DNA from: Rhizobium sp. N324
GTDB lineage: Bacteria; Pseudomonadota; Alphaproteobacteria; Rhizobiales; Rhizobiaceae
Reading direction: 5' to 3'
Assembly: GCF_001664485.1 (NCBI RefSeq)
Contig: NZ_CP013630.1
Coordinates: 3,913,501 to 3,977,500 of the forward strand
DNA length: 64,000 bases
The notes beneath the pieces are model-generated. The model was not told where the DNA came from, ran no database searches, and saw only the letters and a list, made by a program, of their open reading frames with translations. The position numbers and the translations under genes were made by a program. How positions within the stretch are numbered: position 1 is the first letter of the stretch; each line of letters begins with the position of its first letter. This document shows positions 35,513 to 44,610 of the stretch, one piece after another.

Positions 35513-37366
35513 ATGAAAATCGAGCTCCCGCACGCCCGCCTTCTTTTGTCGGCAGCAGCGCCAGCCGGGCCCTCCGATCCGGGGCTCGGCGATCTGCCGG
35601 TCTGGAGGCTGCAGGATCTTTATCCCTCCGCCACCTCGACCGCCTTCGTCGCCGACATGGAAAAGGCCGGCAAGGCCGCGATCGCCTTTGAAGAAAAATG
35701 GAAGGGCAAACTCGCCGAGGCGGCGACGAAAGCCGGCGACGAAGGCATCGGCGCCGCGCTGAAGGAATATGAGGCGCTGGACGATATCATGGGCCGCCTC
35801 GGCTCCTTCGCCGGCCTCACCTATTTCTCCGACACCACCGATCCGGCCAACGGCAAGCTCTACGGCGACGTGCAGACCAAGATCACCGAATTCTCCGGCC
35901 ATCTGCTGTTCTTCGCGCTCGAACTCAACCGCATCGACGACGCGGTGATCGATGCCAGCATGGCCAAAGACCCCGCTGCCGGCCACTATCGTCCCTGGCT
36001 GGTCGACCTCCGGAAAGACAAGCCCTACCAACTCGACGACCGGCTGGAACAGCTCTTCCTCGAAAAGTCGATGACCTCGGCAGCCGCCTTCAACCGCCTC
36101 TTCGATGAAACCATGGCGGAACTGCGCTATGAAATCGATGGCCAAAAAGTGCCGCTCGAAGTGGCGCTGAACATGCTGCAGGAGAAGGATCCCGAGGTGC
36201 GCCGCAAGGCTGCCATGGCACTCGCGGCAACCTTCAAGGCGAATATCCGCATCTTCACGCTGATCACCAATACGCTTGCCAAGGACAAGGATATTGCCGA
36301 CCGCTGGCGCGGCTTCGAGGACATCGCCGACTCCAGGCATCTCGCAAACCGCGTCGAGCGCGAGGTCGTCGATGCGCTGGCTGCGGCCGTGCGTGAAGCC
36401 TATCCCCGCCTTTCTCACCGCTATTACAAGATGAAGGCGAAATGGCTCGGCATGGAGCAGATGAATTTCTGGGATCGCAACGCGCCCCTTCCGGAAACCT
36501 CCAGCGCCGTCATCTCCTGGCCCGAGGCGAAGGATACGGTGCTTTCGGCCTACGGCAATTTCGCCCCCGAGATGGCTGATATCGCCCGGCGCTTCTTCGA
36601 CGAGCAGTGGATCGACGCCCCGGTCCGCCCCGGCAAGGCGCCCGGCGCCTTTGCCCATCCGACGGTTCCCTCGGCCCACCCCTATGTGCTCGTCAATTAC
36701 ATGGGCAAGCCGCGCGACGTGATGACGCTTGCCCATGAACTCGGCCATGGCGTGCATCAGGTTCTCGCCGGCGCGCAAGGGGCGCTGATGTGCCAGACGC
36801 CGCTGACGCTTGCCGAGACCGCGTCGGTCTTCGGCGAGATGCTGACCTTCCGCGCGCTTCTCGAAAAGACCAGCGACAAGCGCGAGCGCAAGGCGATGCT
36901 TGCCCAGAAGGTCGAGGACATGATCAACACGGTCGTGCGACAGATCGCCTTCTACGAATTCGAGCGCAAGCTGCACACCGCCCGCAAGGCGGGCGAACTC
37001 ACAGCCGACGATATCGGCGAACTCTGGCTGTCGGTCCAGTCGGAAAGCCTCGGGCCGGCGATCAGCATTTCGGAAGGATACGAGACCTATTGGGCCTATA
37101 TCCCCCATTTCATCCACTCGCCCTTCTATGTCTACGCCTATGCCTTCGGCGATTGCCTGGTGAATTCGCTCTATGCCGTCTACCAGAAGGCCGAGAAGGG
37201 TTTTCAGGAGAAGTATTTCGAGCTGCTGAAGGCCGGCGGCACCAAGCATCATTCGGAGCTTTTGAAGCCCTTCGGCCTCGACGCCACCGATCCGTCGTTC
37301 TGGAGCCAGGGCCTGTCGATGATCGAAGGGCTGATCGACGAATTGGAGGCTTTGGATAGGGCGTAA
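35513..37366 (+). CDS. pepF: M3 family oligoendopeptidase F
   Basis: The 617-residue cytoplasmic zinc peptidase degrades short peptides. The zinc motif HELGHG begins at residue 408, with the third ligand Glu in LTLAETASVFGEM some 28 residues later. The N-terminal domain (WRLQDLYPS..., DMEKAGKAAIAFEEKW) and the C-terminal SEGYETYWAYIPHFIHSPFYVYAYAFG region (in pieces) fit the PepF/M3B clade. ATG 35513 has GGAGAGG about 10 bases upstream; ATG 35489 is an alternative that would translate the ribosome site. A repeat element separates it from pabB. Confidence 0.93.
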   Translation: MKIELPHARLLLSAAAPAGPSDPGLGDLPVWRLQDLYPSATSTAFVADMEKAGKAAIAFEEKWKGKLAEAATKAGDEGIGAALKEYEALDDIMGRLGSFAGLTYFSDTTDPANGKLYGDVQTKITEFSGHLLFFALELNRIDDAVIDASMAKDPAAGHYRPWLVDLRKDKPYQLDDRLEQLFLEKSMTSAAAFNRLFDETMAELRYEIDGQKVPLEVALNMLQEKDPEVRRKAAMALAATFKANIRIFTLITNTLAKDKDIADRWRGFEDIADSRHLANRVEREVVDALAAAVREAYPRLSHRYYKMKAKWLGMEQMNFWDRNAPLPETSSAVISWPEAKDTVLSAYGNFAPEMADIARRFFDEQWIDAPVRPGKAPGAFAHPTVPSAHPYVLVNYMGKPRDVMTLAHELGHGVHQVLAGAQGALMCQTPLTLAETASVFGEMLTFRALLEKTSDKRERKAMLAQKVEDMINTVVRQIAFYEFERKLHTARKAGELTADDIGELWLSVQSESLGPAISISEGYETYWAYIPHFIHSPFYVYAYAFGDCLVNSLYAVYQKAEKGFQEKYFELLKAGGTKHHSELLKPFGLDATDPSFWSQGLSMIEGLIDELEALDRA

Positions 37367-37465
37367 GGCTCGGCCAGACTTTAGAGCGAATGCCATGGTG
37401 GCCAATCATCCGCCAACCGCATTCTGCAACGTCCACGAGGAATCATGGCGGTACCCCCATCACCC

Positions 37466-37634
37466 TCATTCCTGTCCTCGGGCTTGACCCGAGGGATGTC
37501 ACAGGAATCCAGCGCGCCCAAGTCCTTGGGCGCAGGAGACTCCTTGTCTGCCGGAAATGAGTCACTCACGGCGCGGACGCGCCGTGGCCGGATTCCTGTG
37601 ACATCCCTCGGGTCAAGCCCGAGGACAGGAATGA
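37466..37634. repeat. rhizobial intergenic mosaic element with 45-bp perfect inverted repeat
   Basis: The arm at 37466-37510 is the exact reverse complement, over all 45 bases, of the arm at 37590-37634. Each arm also holds the smaller palindrome CCTCGGGCTTGACCCGAGG. Between the arms are two further hairpins: CGCCCAAG/CTTGGGCG near 37515-37535 and CACGGCGC-GGAC-GCGCCGTG near 37567-37586. This nested palindrome design in a 363-base gap between pepF and pabB matches the RIME-type elements known from Rhizobium. It has no transposase and is probably moved or maintained in trans. The rest of the gap (37367-37465, 37635-37729) holds nothing else I recognise. Confidence 0.85.
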
Positions 37635-37729
37635 GTGGAGTGTGGAGCGTGGAGTCTCAGCCTGCCGCTGCATCCCAAAGAACAAAACCGCCGCAGCGAT
37701 CGGATAGATAAGCAAGATGCGGCGCAACC

Positions 37730-38884
37730 ATGTCTGACCCCTACATTCTCTTCCGCGACGATACGACCAGCCGGGTGATGCTTTTCACCGAACCGGCCGA
37801 GATCATCATTGCGCGAACGCGCACCGAATTCTTCACCGCCCTTATCAGAATGGAAGCGGCCAAGGCCGCAGGCAAATGGCTTGCCGGTTACATGGCCTAC
37901 GAGGCCGGATATCTCTTCGAAGAAAAACTCGCCTCCTTCGCTGGGGAAAATCGCGAAACTCCTCTTCTCCTTTTCGGCGTCTTCGACGCGCCCCACCCGG
38001 ACACACACCCGCTTGCCCGGCCGAAACAGCGTCTCGAAAACGAAGAGTTCCTCACCGCCCCGAAAGCCGCCTGGGATTTCCCTATATATAAAGAGCGTTT
38101 CGACCGGCTTCACGAGCATCTCAGGCTCGGCGACGCCTATCAGGCGAACCTCACCATGCCGGTCGAGGCCCGCTGGAACGGCGATCCTCGCGCTGCCTTC
38201 TGGTCGCTGATCGAACGCCAGCCGGTCAAATACGGCGCCCTGATCGATCTCGGCGGTCCGGTCATCCTGTCGCGGTCGCCCGAACTGTTCTTCCGCACCG
38301 ATGAAGAGGGCTGGATCGAGACCCATCCGATGAAGGGCACGGCGAAACGCGGCGCCAACGCCACGGAGGATGCCGAGATTGTCGCGGCCATGCGCCGCGA
38401 TATCAAGACGCAGGCGGAAAACCGCATGATCGTCGATTTGCTGCGCAACGATATCTCCCGCATCACCGAGGTCGGCACGCTTGACGTCCCGAAGCTCTTC
38501 GACATCGAGACCTATCCGACCGTCCATCAGATGGTCAGCCATGTGCAGGCAAGGCTCATCCCCGGGCTTTCGATCCGCGACATCTTTTCCGCGCTTTTTC
38601 CCTGCGGCTCGATCACCGGCGCGCCGAAGATCCGCGCGATGGAAATCCTCCACGCGCTCGAGGATGAGCCCCGCGACGCCTATTGCGGCGCAATCGGCAT
38701 GGTTTCGCCGAGCGGCGCCATGCGGTTCTCCGTCGCCATCCGCACCATAACGCTGTTTGACGGCGGCCGGGCCGTCTTCAATGTCGGCGGCGGAATCGTC
38801 TTCGATTCCACCGCCGAGGCCGAATATGAGGAATGCCTGCTCAAGGCCCGCTTCGCCGTCGGCGATCAATGGATCGCGCGATGA
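37730..38884 (+). CDS. pabB: aminodeoxychorismate synthase component I
   Basis: The 384-residue enzyme converts chorismate and ammonia to 4-amino-4-deoxychorismate for folate synthesis. It has the chorismate-enzyme core: LHEHLRLGDAYQANLT near residues 126-141 (the QxNLT step), SRSPELFF near 181-188, HPMKGTAKRG near 201-210, RMIVDLLRNDISRI near 227-240, FPCGSITGAPKIRAM near 290-304 and EAEYEECLLKA near the end. The N-terminal part is short compared with TrpE. It overlaps the class IV aminotransferase by ATGA. No glutaminase (pabA) gene is near, so the glutamine amidotransferase must come from elsewhere. Confidence 0.93.
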   Translation: MSDPYILFRDDTTSRVMLFTEPAEIIIARTRTEFFTALIRMEAAKAAGKWLAGYMAYEAGYLFEEKLASFAGENRETPLLLFGVFDAPHPDTHPLARPKQRLENEEFLTAPKAAWDFPIYKERFDRLHEHLRLGDAYQANLTMPVEARWNGDPRAAFWSLIERQPVKYGALIDLGGPVILSRSPELFFRTDEEGWIETHPMKGTAKRGANATEDAEIVAAMRRDIKTQAENRMIVDLLRNDISRITEVGTLDVPKLFDIETYPTVHQMVSHVQARLIPGLSIRDIFSALFPCGSITGAPKIRAMEILHALEDEPRDAYCGAIGMVSPSGAMRFSVAIRTITLFDGGRAVFNVGGGIVFDSTAEAEYEECLLKARFAVGDQWIAR

Positions 38885-39510
38885 ACGATTTTTCGCTGAT
38901 CGAGACGCTGCGCTGGCAGCCCGGCGACGGTTTTATCCGCCTGCGGCTGCACCTCGCCCGGCTTTCCCGCTCCGCCCGCCGCCTTGGCTTCCCGCAGCCG
39001 ATCGATGCCGTGGCAAGGCTTGACGAAGCCGTTTCAGCTGCCGTCGGTCCGCTGCGCGTCCGCCTGACCTTCGACGCTCAAGGCCGCATGGAGGTGACGA
39101 GCGCCGCCTTCGTTCCGCTGACCCCCGGCACCACTTGGACCGTCCGCATCTCCGAAACCCGTCTGAACTCCGCAGACAAGCTGCTGCGTCACAAGACCAC
39201 GCGCCGGGCCGCCTACGAGGCCGCGCGCGCCGAATATCCGTCTGCCGACGCCGATGAAGTCATCCTCCTGAACGAGCATGGCGAAGTCTGCGAGGGCACC
39301 ATCACCTCGATCTTCGTGGATGACGGCACCGGCATGCTGCGCACCCCGCCCGTCTCCTGCGGCCTGCTCGCCGGGGTGCTGCGCACCGAGCTCATCTGCG
39401 CGCGCAAGGCCCGTGTCGGCCGCCTCATCCTTGCCGATCTCGATGCCGGCACGCTTTATATCGGCAATTCGCTGCGCGGCCTGATCCGCGCCGACCTTCT
39501 GAGGAACTGA
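38881..39510 (+). CDS. pabC: class IV aminotransferase, probable aminodeoxychorismate lyase
   Basis: A 209-residue PLP fold-type IV protein. The opening FSLIETLRW and the RLRLHLARLSRSARRLGF segment are standard. The PLP lysine is in KLLRHKTTRRAAY near residue 100, and the NEHGEVCEGTITSIFV stretch near 137-152 is the family's E-x-T/N-x-F motif. PabC releases pyruvate from aminodeoxychorismate to give 4-aminobenzoate. It is about 60 residues shorter than E. coli PabC, as is usual for the pabB-linked form in rhizobia. ATG 38881 overlaps the pabB stop. Confidence 0.85.
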   Translation: MNDFSLIETLRWQPGDGFIRLRLHLARLSRSARRLGFPQPIDAVARLDEAVSAAVGPLRVRLTFDAQGRMEVTSAAFVPLTPGTTWTVRISETRLNSADKLLRHKTTRRAAYEAARAEYPSADADEVILLNEHGEVCEGTITSIFVDDGTGMLRTPPVSCGLLAGVLRTELICARKARVGRLILADLDAGTLYIGNSLRGLIRADLLRN

Positions 39511-39512
39511 CC

Positions 39513-39797
39513 ATGTTCATTCTCTCCCTCACCTATATCAAATCTCCTGATGAGGCCGACGTGCATATGGAGCCGCATTTGGCCTGGGTGAAGGAAGGTT
39601 ATGCCAAGGGCTGGTTCCTCGCCTCCGGCCGCAAGGTGCCGCGCACCGGTGGCGTAATCCTCGCCATCGGCGACCGCGCCGCGATCGAGGCCCATGTCGC
39701 CGCCGATCCTTTCACCCTCCATGGCGTCGCCGAATATGACATTTCCGAGCTTGCGGTGACGACGACGGTCGAAGGACTGGAAATCCTCAAACGCTGA
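39513..39797 (+). CDS. YciI-family protein
   Basis: A 94-residue protein of the dimeric alpha/beta-barrel YciI family, with the pattern EPHLAWVKEGYAKGWFLASGRKVPRTGG (in pieces over residues 20-47) and a central DPF..HGVAEYDI. The His in EPHLAW is the proposed catalytic residue of this family. It begins 2 bases after pabC stops, so it is in the same operon. The role is not known; a protective or accessory step on a labile pab intermediate is conceivable but is only a guess. Confidence 0.85.
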   Translation: MFILSLTYIKSPDEADVHMEPHLAWVKEGYAKGWFLASGRKVPRTGGVILAIGDRAAIEAHVAADPFTLHGVAEYDISELAVTTTVEGLEILKR

Positions 39798-39986
39798 TTT
39801 TACGGAGGCGGGGCGGATGATCCGTCGCCTGCCGGCCTCACCCGCCCGATATTTGAGCTTTCCCCCTCAACACTCTTTATTGTGACGCGGTTTTATGGTT
39901 AGAGCCGGTCACCTCGCAATTTCTGCGGCAATTTCAAAAGAATTCTTCGGGCTGCACGCCTTCGTCCCCTTCCATAGGAGAAAAGA

Positions 39987-41438
39987 ATGACGGAACAGAA
40001 CTATCCGGTATATGCCGAAATTACCGGTCCGATCGTGATGATCGGCTTTGGCTCCATCGGCCGCGGCACCCTGCCGCTGATCGAGCGCCACTTCAAATTC
40101 GACAAGAGCCGGATGGTCGTTATCGACCCGCGCGAAGAGCCCTCCGACATGGAGATCCTGAAAAAGCACGGCGTCCGTCACATCAAGGAATATGTCACCA
40201 AGGACAATTACAAGGAGCTGCTGAAGCCGCTTCTGACGGAAGGTGAAGGCCAGGGTTTCTGCGTCAACCTCTCGGTCGACACCTCCTCGCTCGACCTTAT
40301 CAAGCTCTGCCGCAAGCATGATGTGCTCTACGTCGACACCGTCGTTGAGCCCTGGCTCGGCTTCTATTTCGACAAGGGTATGAGCAATGCCGACCGCACC
40401 AACTATGCGCTGCGGGAAACCGTGCGCAAGGAAAAGGCGAAGAACCCGGGCGGTGCCACCGCCGTTTCCACCTGCGGCGCCAATCCGGGCATGGTCTCCT
40501 GGTTCGTCAAGCAGGCGCTCGTCAACCTCGCCAACGACACCGGCCTGAAGTTCGATGAACCGGACCAGCACGATCGCGAAGGCTGGGCCAAGCTGATGAA
40601 GAAGCTCGGCGTCAAGGGCGTCCACATCGCCGAGCGCGACACCCAGCGCACCAAGCATCCGAAGCCGCTCAACGTCTTCTGGAACACCTGGTCGGTCGAA
40701 GGCTTCATCTCCGAAGGCCTGCAGCCGGCCGAACTCGGCTGGGGCACGCATGAAGAGTGGATGCCGAAGAACGCCAAGAAGCACAAGAAAGGCAACAAGG
40801 CGGCGATCTATCTGGAGCAGCCGGGCGCCAACACCCGCGTGCGCACCTGGTGCCCGACGCCCGGCCCGCAATATGGCTTCCTCGTCACCCACAACGAGTC
40901 GATCTCGATCGCCGACTACTTCACGGTTCGCGACAAGGACGGCGAAGTGACCTTCCGCCCGACCTGCCATTATGCCTACCATCCGGCCAACGACGCCGTG
41001 CTTTCGCTGCATGAAATGTTCGGCAATGGCGGCACGCCGCAGCCGGTCCACCACGTTCTCGACGAGGACGAGCTGGAGGACGGCATCGACGAACTCGGCG
41101 TCCTGCTCTACGGCCATGAGAAGAACGCCTACTGGTACGGCTCGCGCCTGTCGCTCGAAGAAACGCGCCGCATCGCGCCCTACCAGAACGCCACCGGCCT
41201 GCAGGTCACTTCAGCCGTTCTCGCCGGCATGGTCTGGGCGCTGGAAAACCCGACTGCCGGCATCGTCGAAGCCGACGAGATCGATTACAAGCGCTGCCTC
41301 GAAGTGCAGATGCCCTATCTCGGCCCGGTCGAGGGACACTACACCGACTGGACCCCCCTCGACGGCCGCCCGGGCCTTTTCCCTGAGGATATCGACACCA
41401 AGGATCCGTGGCAGTTCAGGAACATTCTCGTTCGCTGA
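39987..41438 (+). CDS. hss: homospermidine synthase
   Basis: The 483-residue NAD-dependent enzyme makes sym-homospermidine from putrescine, the main long polyamine of rhizobia. It opens with an NAD-binding GFGSIGRGTLPL near residues 19-30, has TVVEPWLGFYF near 111-121 and STCGANPGMVSW near 150-161, typical of the bacterial HSS fold. Length fits the known bacterial enzymes. A TAGGAGAAAAG site precedes ATG 39987. A strong bidirectional terminator follows 19 bases after the stop. It forms a single-gene unit. Confidence 0.96.
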   Translation: MTEQNYPVYAEITGPIVMIGFGSIGRGTLPLIERHFKFDKSRMVVIDPREEPSDMEILKKHGVRHIKEYVTKDNYKELLKPLLTEGEGQGFCVNLSVDTSSLDLIKLCRKHDVLYVDTVVEPWLGFYFDKGMSNADRTNYALRETVRKEKAKNPGGATAVSTCGANPGMVSWFVKQALVNLANDTGLKFDEPDQHDREGWAKLMKKLGVKGVHIAERDTQRTKHPKPLNVFWNTWSVEGFISEGLQPAELGWGTHEEWMPKNAKKHKKGNKAAIYLEQPGANTRVRTWCPTPGPQYGFLVTHNESISIADYFTVRDKDGEVTFRPTCHYAYHPANDAVLSLHEMFGNGGTPQPVHHVLDEDELEDGIDELGVLLYGHEKNAYWYGSRLSLEETRRIAPYQNATGLQVTSAVLAGMVWALENPTAGIVEADEIDYKRCLEVQMPYLGPVEGHYTDWTPLDGRPGLFPEDIDTKDPWQFRNILVR

Positions 41439-41456
41439 GATCACTCGTGCAAGTTT

Positions 41457-41486
41457 AAAAATGCCCGCCGCAAGGCGGGCATTTTT
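41457..41486. terminator. terminator after hss
   Basis: AAAAATGCCCGCC (41457-41469) pairs perfectly with GGCGGGCATTTTT (41474-41486) around GCAA. The T-run and tetraloop make it a textbook rho-independent terminator, usable on both strands. Confidence 0.92.
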
Positions 41487-41609
41487 GTAACGCCTGCTGT
41501 CTAAATGCCGCCCGGCACCCCGCCAAGGCTTGCCTTCGCGACGGGCGCGCGCCATGTTTTGCCCGAACTTGGCGGCTGTCCGCCACACCGAATCGCCGGG
41601 AGAAGCCTT

Positions 41610-41984
41610 ATGAAAATCAGAACTGGTCTCGTTCTTGTCGGTGCCGCCGCCGCGCTTGCCGCCTGCGTTTCATCGGAGCCGCGACAGAGGTCGATTGCAG
41701 TCGCCCCACCCGTTACGAATTCTGTTGAAGGCGAATGGACGGATGCCAATGGCTTAACCTCCACCTTCACAGGCGGGCAGTTTGTAACGCGCACAAGCGA
41801 CGGAACAAACACGCAGATGGCATCGGGAACTTATACGGTCGGATCTGATCAAATTATCCAGATTAACCTTTATTCGAATGTGAAAAAAACAAGCTCTCTC
41901 GTCAATTGCGCCCTCATTGGACCAAGCCAGCTTAATTGCACCACCGCAACAGGGTCCCAGTTCACCCTTTCCCGCCGCGGCTGA
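41610..41984 (+). CDS. outer-membrane lipoprotein of the Omp10 family
   Basis: The 124-residue product has a lipoprotein signal (MKIRTGLVLVGAAAALAAC; lipobox LAAC, so Cys19 becomes the lipidated residue). The mature part matches Brucella Omp10 in pattern: EGEW.D.NGL.S.F.GG.F.TRT, then VNCALIGPSQLNCT..TGSQFTLSRR. Two cysteines in VNC...LNC probably form a disulfide. It is anchored on the periplasmic face of, or exposed at, the outer membrane. Base composition is slightly lower in GC than its neighbours. Function is unknown. The start is ATG 41610; the longer frame from 41505 has no signal. Confidence 0.85.
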   Translation: MKIRTGLVLVGAAAALAACVSSEPRQRSIAVAPPVTNSVEGEWTDANGLTSTFTGGQFVTRTSDGTNTQMASGTYTVGSDQIIQINLYSNVKKTSSLVNCALIGPSQLNCTTATGSQFTLSRRG

Positions 41985-42010
41985 GGATAAGACGATAGGC
42001 TAAGCACACC

Positions 42011-42331
42011 ATGCGCGCCCTCGCCGTTTACCTCGTGCTGCTGCTCGCGCTGCCGCTTGCGACGCTTGCCATCCTTTTTCCGGCCAACGTCTATCGGGCC
42101 CAGGGCATCGCCGCTCTCGATTGCGACGGACCGGGCCAGGTGCTGATGTTGGCCGTGCCGACAATATTGATCTACGGCGCCGGCGCACACTTTGCCTATC
42201 GGGCCGGCCGGCGCTTTCACCGCCTCGTTTTTCTTCTTTGCCTGATCATCGCCCTCGCCACGGTTGCGAATATCGCGGGGGCCGTGCACGAACTCTACCG
42301 AAACGCCGCCGACGGCGAATGCTTGGGATAA
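42011..42331 (+). CDS. small hypothetical membrane protein
   Basis: The 106-residue protein has three predicted membrane spans (residues 4-24, 44-62 and 69-90) with the first near the N-terminus and a short Cys-containing loop (LDCDGPGQ). A final Cys is near the C-terminus (DGECLG). No family recognised. It follows the omp10-like gene by 26 bases, but no strong ribosome site is visible, so the gene is likely but not certain. Confidence 0.6.
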   Translation: MRALAVYLVLLLALPLATLAILFPANVYRAQGIAALDCDGPGQVLMLAVPTILIYGAGAHFAYRAGRRFHRLVFLLCLIIALATVANIAGAVHELYRNAADGECLG

Positions 42332-42503
42332 GCACCCGGCTTTTTTATCCCGCCCCCTTGGAAAGCGCCCGGCCTGGCCCAGCTTTCTCTTGCGGTCGCC
42401 CATCGTCTGATGGAACATCCGCGGGCCGGGAACCGCCCCGGCGAACGAAGGAAGGGATTGGCGAGGATCAGGGGAATCTCTCGCCTCAATCAGGAGAACA
42501 GGG

Positions 42504-44486
42504 ATGACGAAGTCTTTTAGCTTCGGTCTTTTGACCGCGTCCATGCTAGCGCTGAGCGCGGGCGCCGCTTTTGCCGATTACGAACTCAATATTCTTCATA
42601 TCAACGATTTCCATTCGCGCATCGAATCGATCAACAAGTTCGACTCCACCTGCTCGGCCGAGGAAGAAGGCAAGAAGGAATGCTTCGGCGGTGCTGCCCG
42701 TCTGAAGACCGCGATCGACCAGCGCCGTCAGGCGCTATCCGGCAAGAATGTCCTCCTGCTGAATGCCGGCGACAATTTTCAGGGCTCGCTGTTCTACACC
42801 ACCTATAAGGGCGCTGCGGAAGCCGAATTCCTCAACCTGATGAAGTTCGACGCCATGACCGTCGGCAACCATGAATTCGACGACAGCGAGGACGGGCTTG
42901 CGACCTTCCTCGACAAGGTGCAGTTCCCCGTCGTCACCGCCAACGTCAAGGCAGCAGCCGCCTCCAAGCTCGGCGACCGTATCAAGCCCTCGCTGGTGCT
43001 CGATGTCGGCGGCCAGAAGATCGGCATCGTCGGCGCGGTCACCAATGACACAGCGGAACTGTCCTCCCCCGGCCCGAACGTCACCATCGCCGATGATGTC
43101 CAGGCGATCACCTCGGCCGTTCAGGATCTGAAGGGCCAGGGCGTCAACAAGATCATCGCGCTGACCCATGTCGGCTACCCCCGCGATCTCGCTTTGATCG
43201 CCAAGATCCCGGATGTCGACGTCGTTGTCGGCGGCCTTTCCCATAGCCTGCTTTCCAACACCGACCCCAAAGCCGAAGGCCCCTATCCGACGATGGTCGA
43301 CAATCCGGGCGGCTACAAGGTGCCGGTCGTCCAGGCCGCCTCCTACAGCAAGTATCTCGGCGATCTCGTCGTCAATTTCGACGATAGCGGCGTCGTCAAG
43401 GATGCCAAGGGCGATCCGATCCTGATCGATTCCAGCTTCACGCCCGATCCGGCTGTCGTTGCCCGCATCGCGGATCTCGCCAAACCGATCGAAGAACTGC
43501 GCAAGAAGGTCATCGGCTCCTCCGAAGCCCCGATCGAAGGCGATCGCAAGGTCTGCCGCGTCAAGGAATGCTCGATGGGCAATCTGGTGGCCGATGCCAT
43601 GCTCGATCGCACCAAAAATCAGGGCGTCACCATCGCCTTCCAGAACGGCGGCGGCCTGCGCGCATCGATCGACGGCGGTGAGGTCACCCAGGGCGAAGTC
43701 ATCACCGTCCTGCCCTTCCAGAATACGCTCGCCACTTTCGAGGCCACCGGCGCAGATGTCGTCAAGGCGCTCGAAAACGGCGTCAGCCAGATCGATCAGG
43801 GCGCCGGCCGCTTCCCGCAGGTCGCCGGCCTGAAATTCGCCTTCGACCAGTCGAAGCCTGTCGGCAGCCGCGTCAGCAATGTCCAGGTGAAGGACGGCGA
43901 CAGTTTCGCTCCGATCGACCAGGCCAAGACTTACAAGGTCGCCACCAACAACTTCATGCGGGCCGGCGGCGACGGCTATTCGATCTTCAAGGACGGCAAG
44001 AACGCCTATGACTTTGGTCCGGATCTTGCCGACGTGACCGCCGAATATCTGGCCGCCCACTCGCCCTATAAGCCCTATACAGACGGCCGCGTCACTGAAA
44101 ACGGCGCAGCTGTGGCGCAGGCGCAGGCGCCGTCTGCCGAACCGGCCGCTCCCGCACCGGCAACGCCGCCAGCCCCTGCACCAACCGCCGAACCCGCCCC
44201 CGCCCCTGCAGCACCGGCAGCACCCGCGCCAGCCACCGAGCCTGCCCCGGCGGCACCAGCAACACCGGCAACACCCGCCCCCGCTGCGGAAGCCGCGCCG
44301 GCAGCCTCCGCACCTGCCGCAACGACGCCGTCCACCCATGTCATCGCCGCGGGCGATACCTTCTGGGATCTGGCCGTGACCTTCTATGGCGACGGCACGC
44401 TGTGGCGGAAGCTGTCGGAGGCCAACGGGAAGCCGAACCCGCGCCATCTGATGGTCGGCAAAGAGATCGAGGTTCCCGCCAAGTAA
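42504..44486 (+). CDS. exported 5'-nucleotidase/metallophosphoesterase with C-terminal LysM domain
   Basis: The 660-residue protein has a signal peptide (cleavage near AFA-DY), a metallophosphoesterase domain (ILHINDFHSRIE near residue 29-40, NAGDNFQGS near 88-96, TVGNHEFDD near 118-126, THVGYPRD near 223), a 5'-nucleotidase C-terminal domain (MGNLVADAML, QNGGGLRASI, VLPFQNTLATFE) and then an Ala/Pro-rich repeat linker (about 545-612). A LysM domain (HVIAAGDTFWDLAVTFYGDG..., about 614-660) would bind peptidoglycan. The usual GGHSH metal-site motif reads GGLSHS: Leu245 replaces the first His, a metal ligand in relatives. It probably hydrolyses nucleotides in the periplasm. ATG 42504 has CAGGAG upstream. 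A strong terminator follows. Confidence 0.9.
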   Translation: MTKSFSFGLLTASMLALSAGAAFADYELNILHINDFHSRIESINKFDSTCSAEEEGKKECFGGAARLKTAIDQRRQALSGKNVLLLNAGDNFQGSLFYTTYKGAAEAEFLNLMKFDAMTVGNHEFDDSEDGLATFLDKVQFPVVTANVKAAAASKLGDRIKPSLVLDVGGQKIGIVGAVTNDTAELSSPGPNVTIADDVQAITSAVQDLKGQGVNKIIALTHVGYPRDLALIAKIPDVDVVVGGLSHSLLSNTDPKAEGPYPTMVDNPGGYKVPVVQAASYSKYLGDLVVNFDDSGVVKDAKGDPILIDSSFTPDPAVVARIADLAKPIEELRKKVIGSSEAPIEGDRKVCRVKECSMGNLVADAMLDRTKNQGVTIAFQNGGGLRASIDGGEVTQGEVITVLPFQNTLATFEATGADVVKALENGVSQIDQGAGRFPQVAGLKFAFDQSKPVGSRVSNVQVKDGDSFAPIDQAKTYKVATNNFMRAGGDGYSIFKDGKNAYDFGPDLADVTAEYLAAHSPYKPYTDGRVTENGAAVAQAQAPSAEPAAPAPATPPAPAPTAEPAPAPAAPAAPAPATEPAPAAPATPATPAPAAEAAPAASAPAATTPSTHVIAAGDTFWDLAVTFYGDGTLWRKLSEANGKPNPRHLMVGKEIEVPAK

Positions 44487-44510
44487 GACGATATGTCCCG
44501 ATTTCCATGG

Positions 44511-44539
44511 CCGGCCCGGGCTTTCCCGGGCCGGTTTTT
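44511..44539 (+). terminator. terminator after the nucleotidase gene
   Basis: CCGGCCCGGG (44511-44520) pairs perfectly with CCCGGGCCGG (44525-44534) around CTTT, followed by TTTTT. It lies 25 bases after the stop. Confidence 0.92.
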
Positions 44540-44610
44540 CTTTCTATAGGGTGAACCACGATTTCGGGGCTGCGTATGAGCCGACGAGACAAAAGAGCGT
44601 TGGGGCCAGA

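Noticed and set aside
35474..37405. 643-residue minus-strand open frame
   Set aside because: Antisense to pepF, same cause. No conserved motif or ribosome site.
37445..37711. 88-residue plus-strand frame
   Set aside because: It translates the palindromic repeat element.
42735..44447. 570-residue minus-strand open frame
   Set aside because: Antisense to the nucleotidase; the Gly/Cys/Arg-rich stretch mirrors the Ala/Pro linker.
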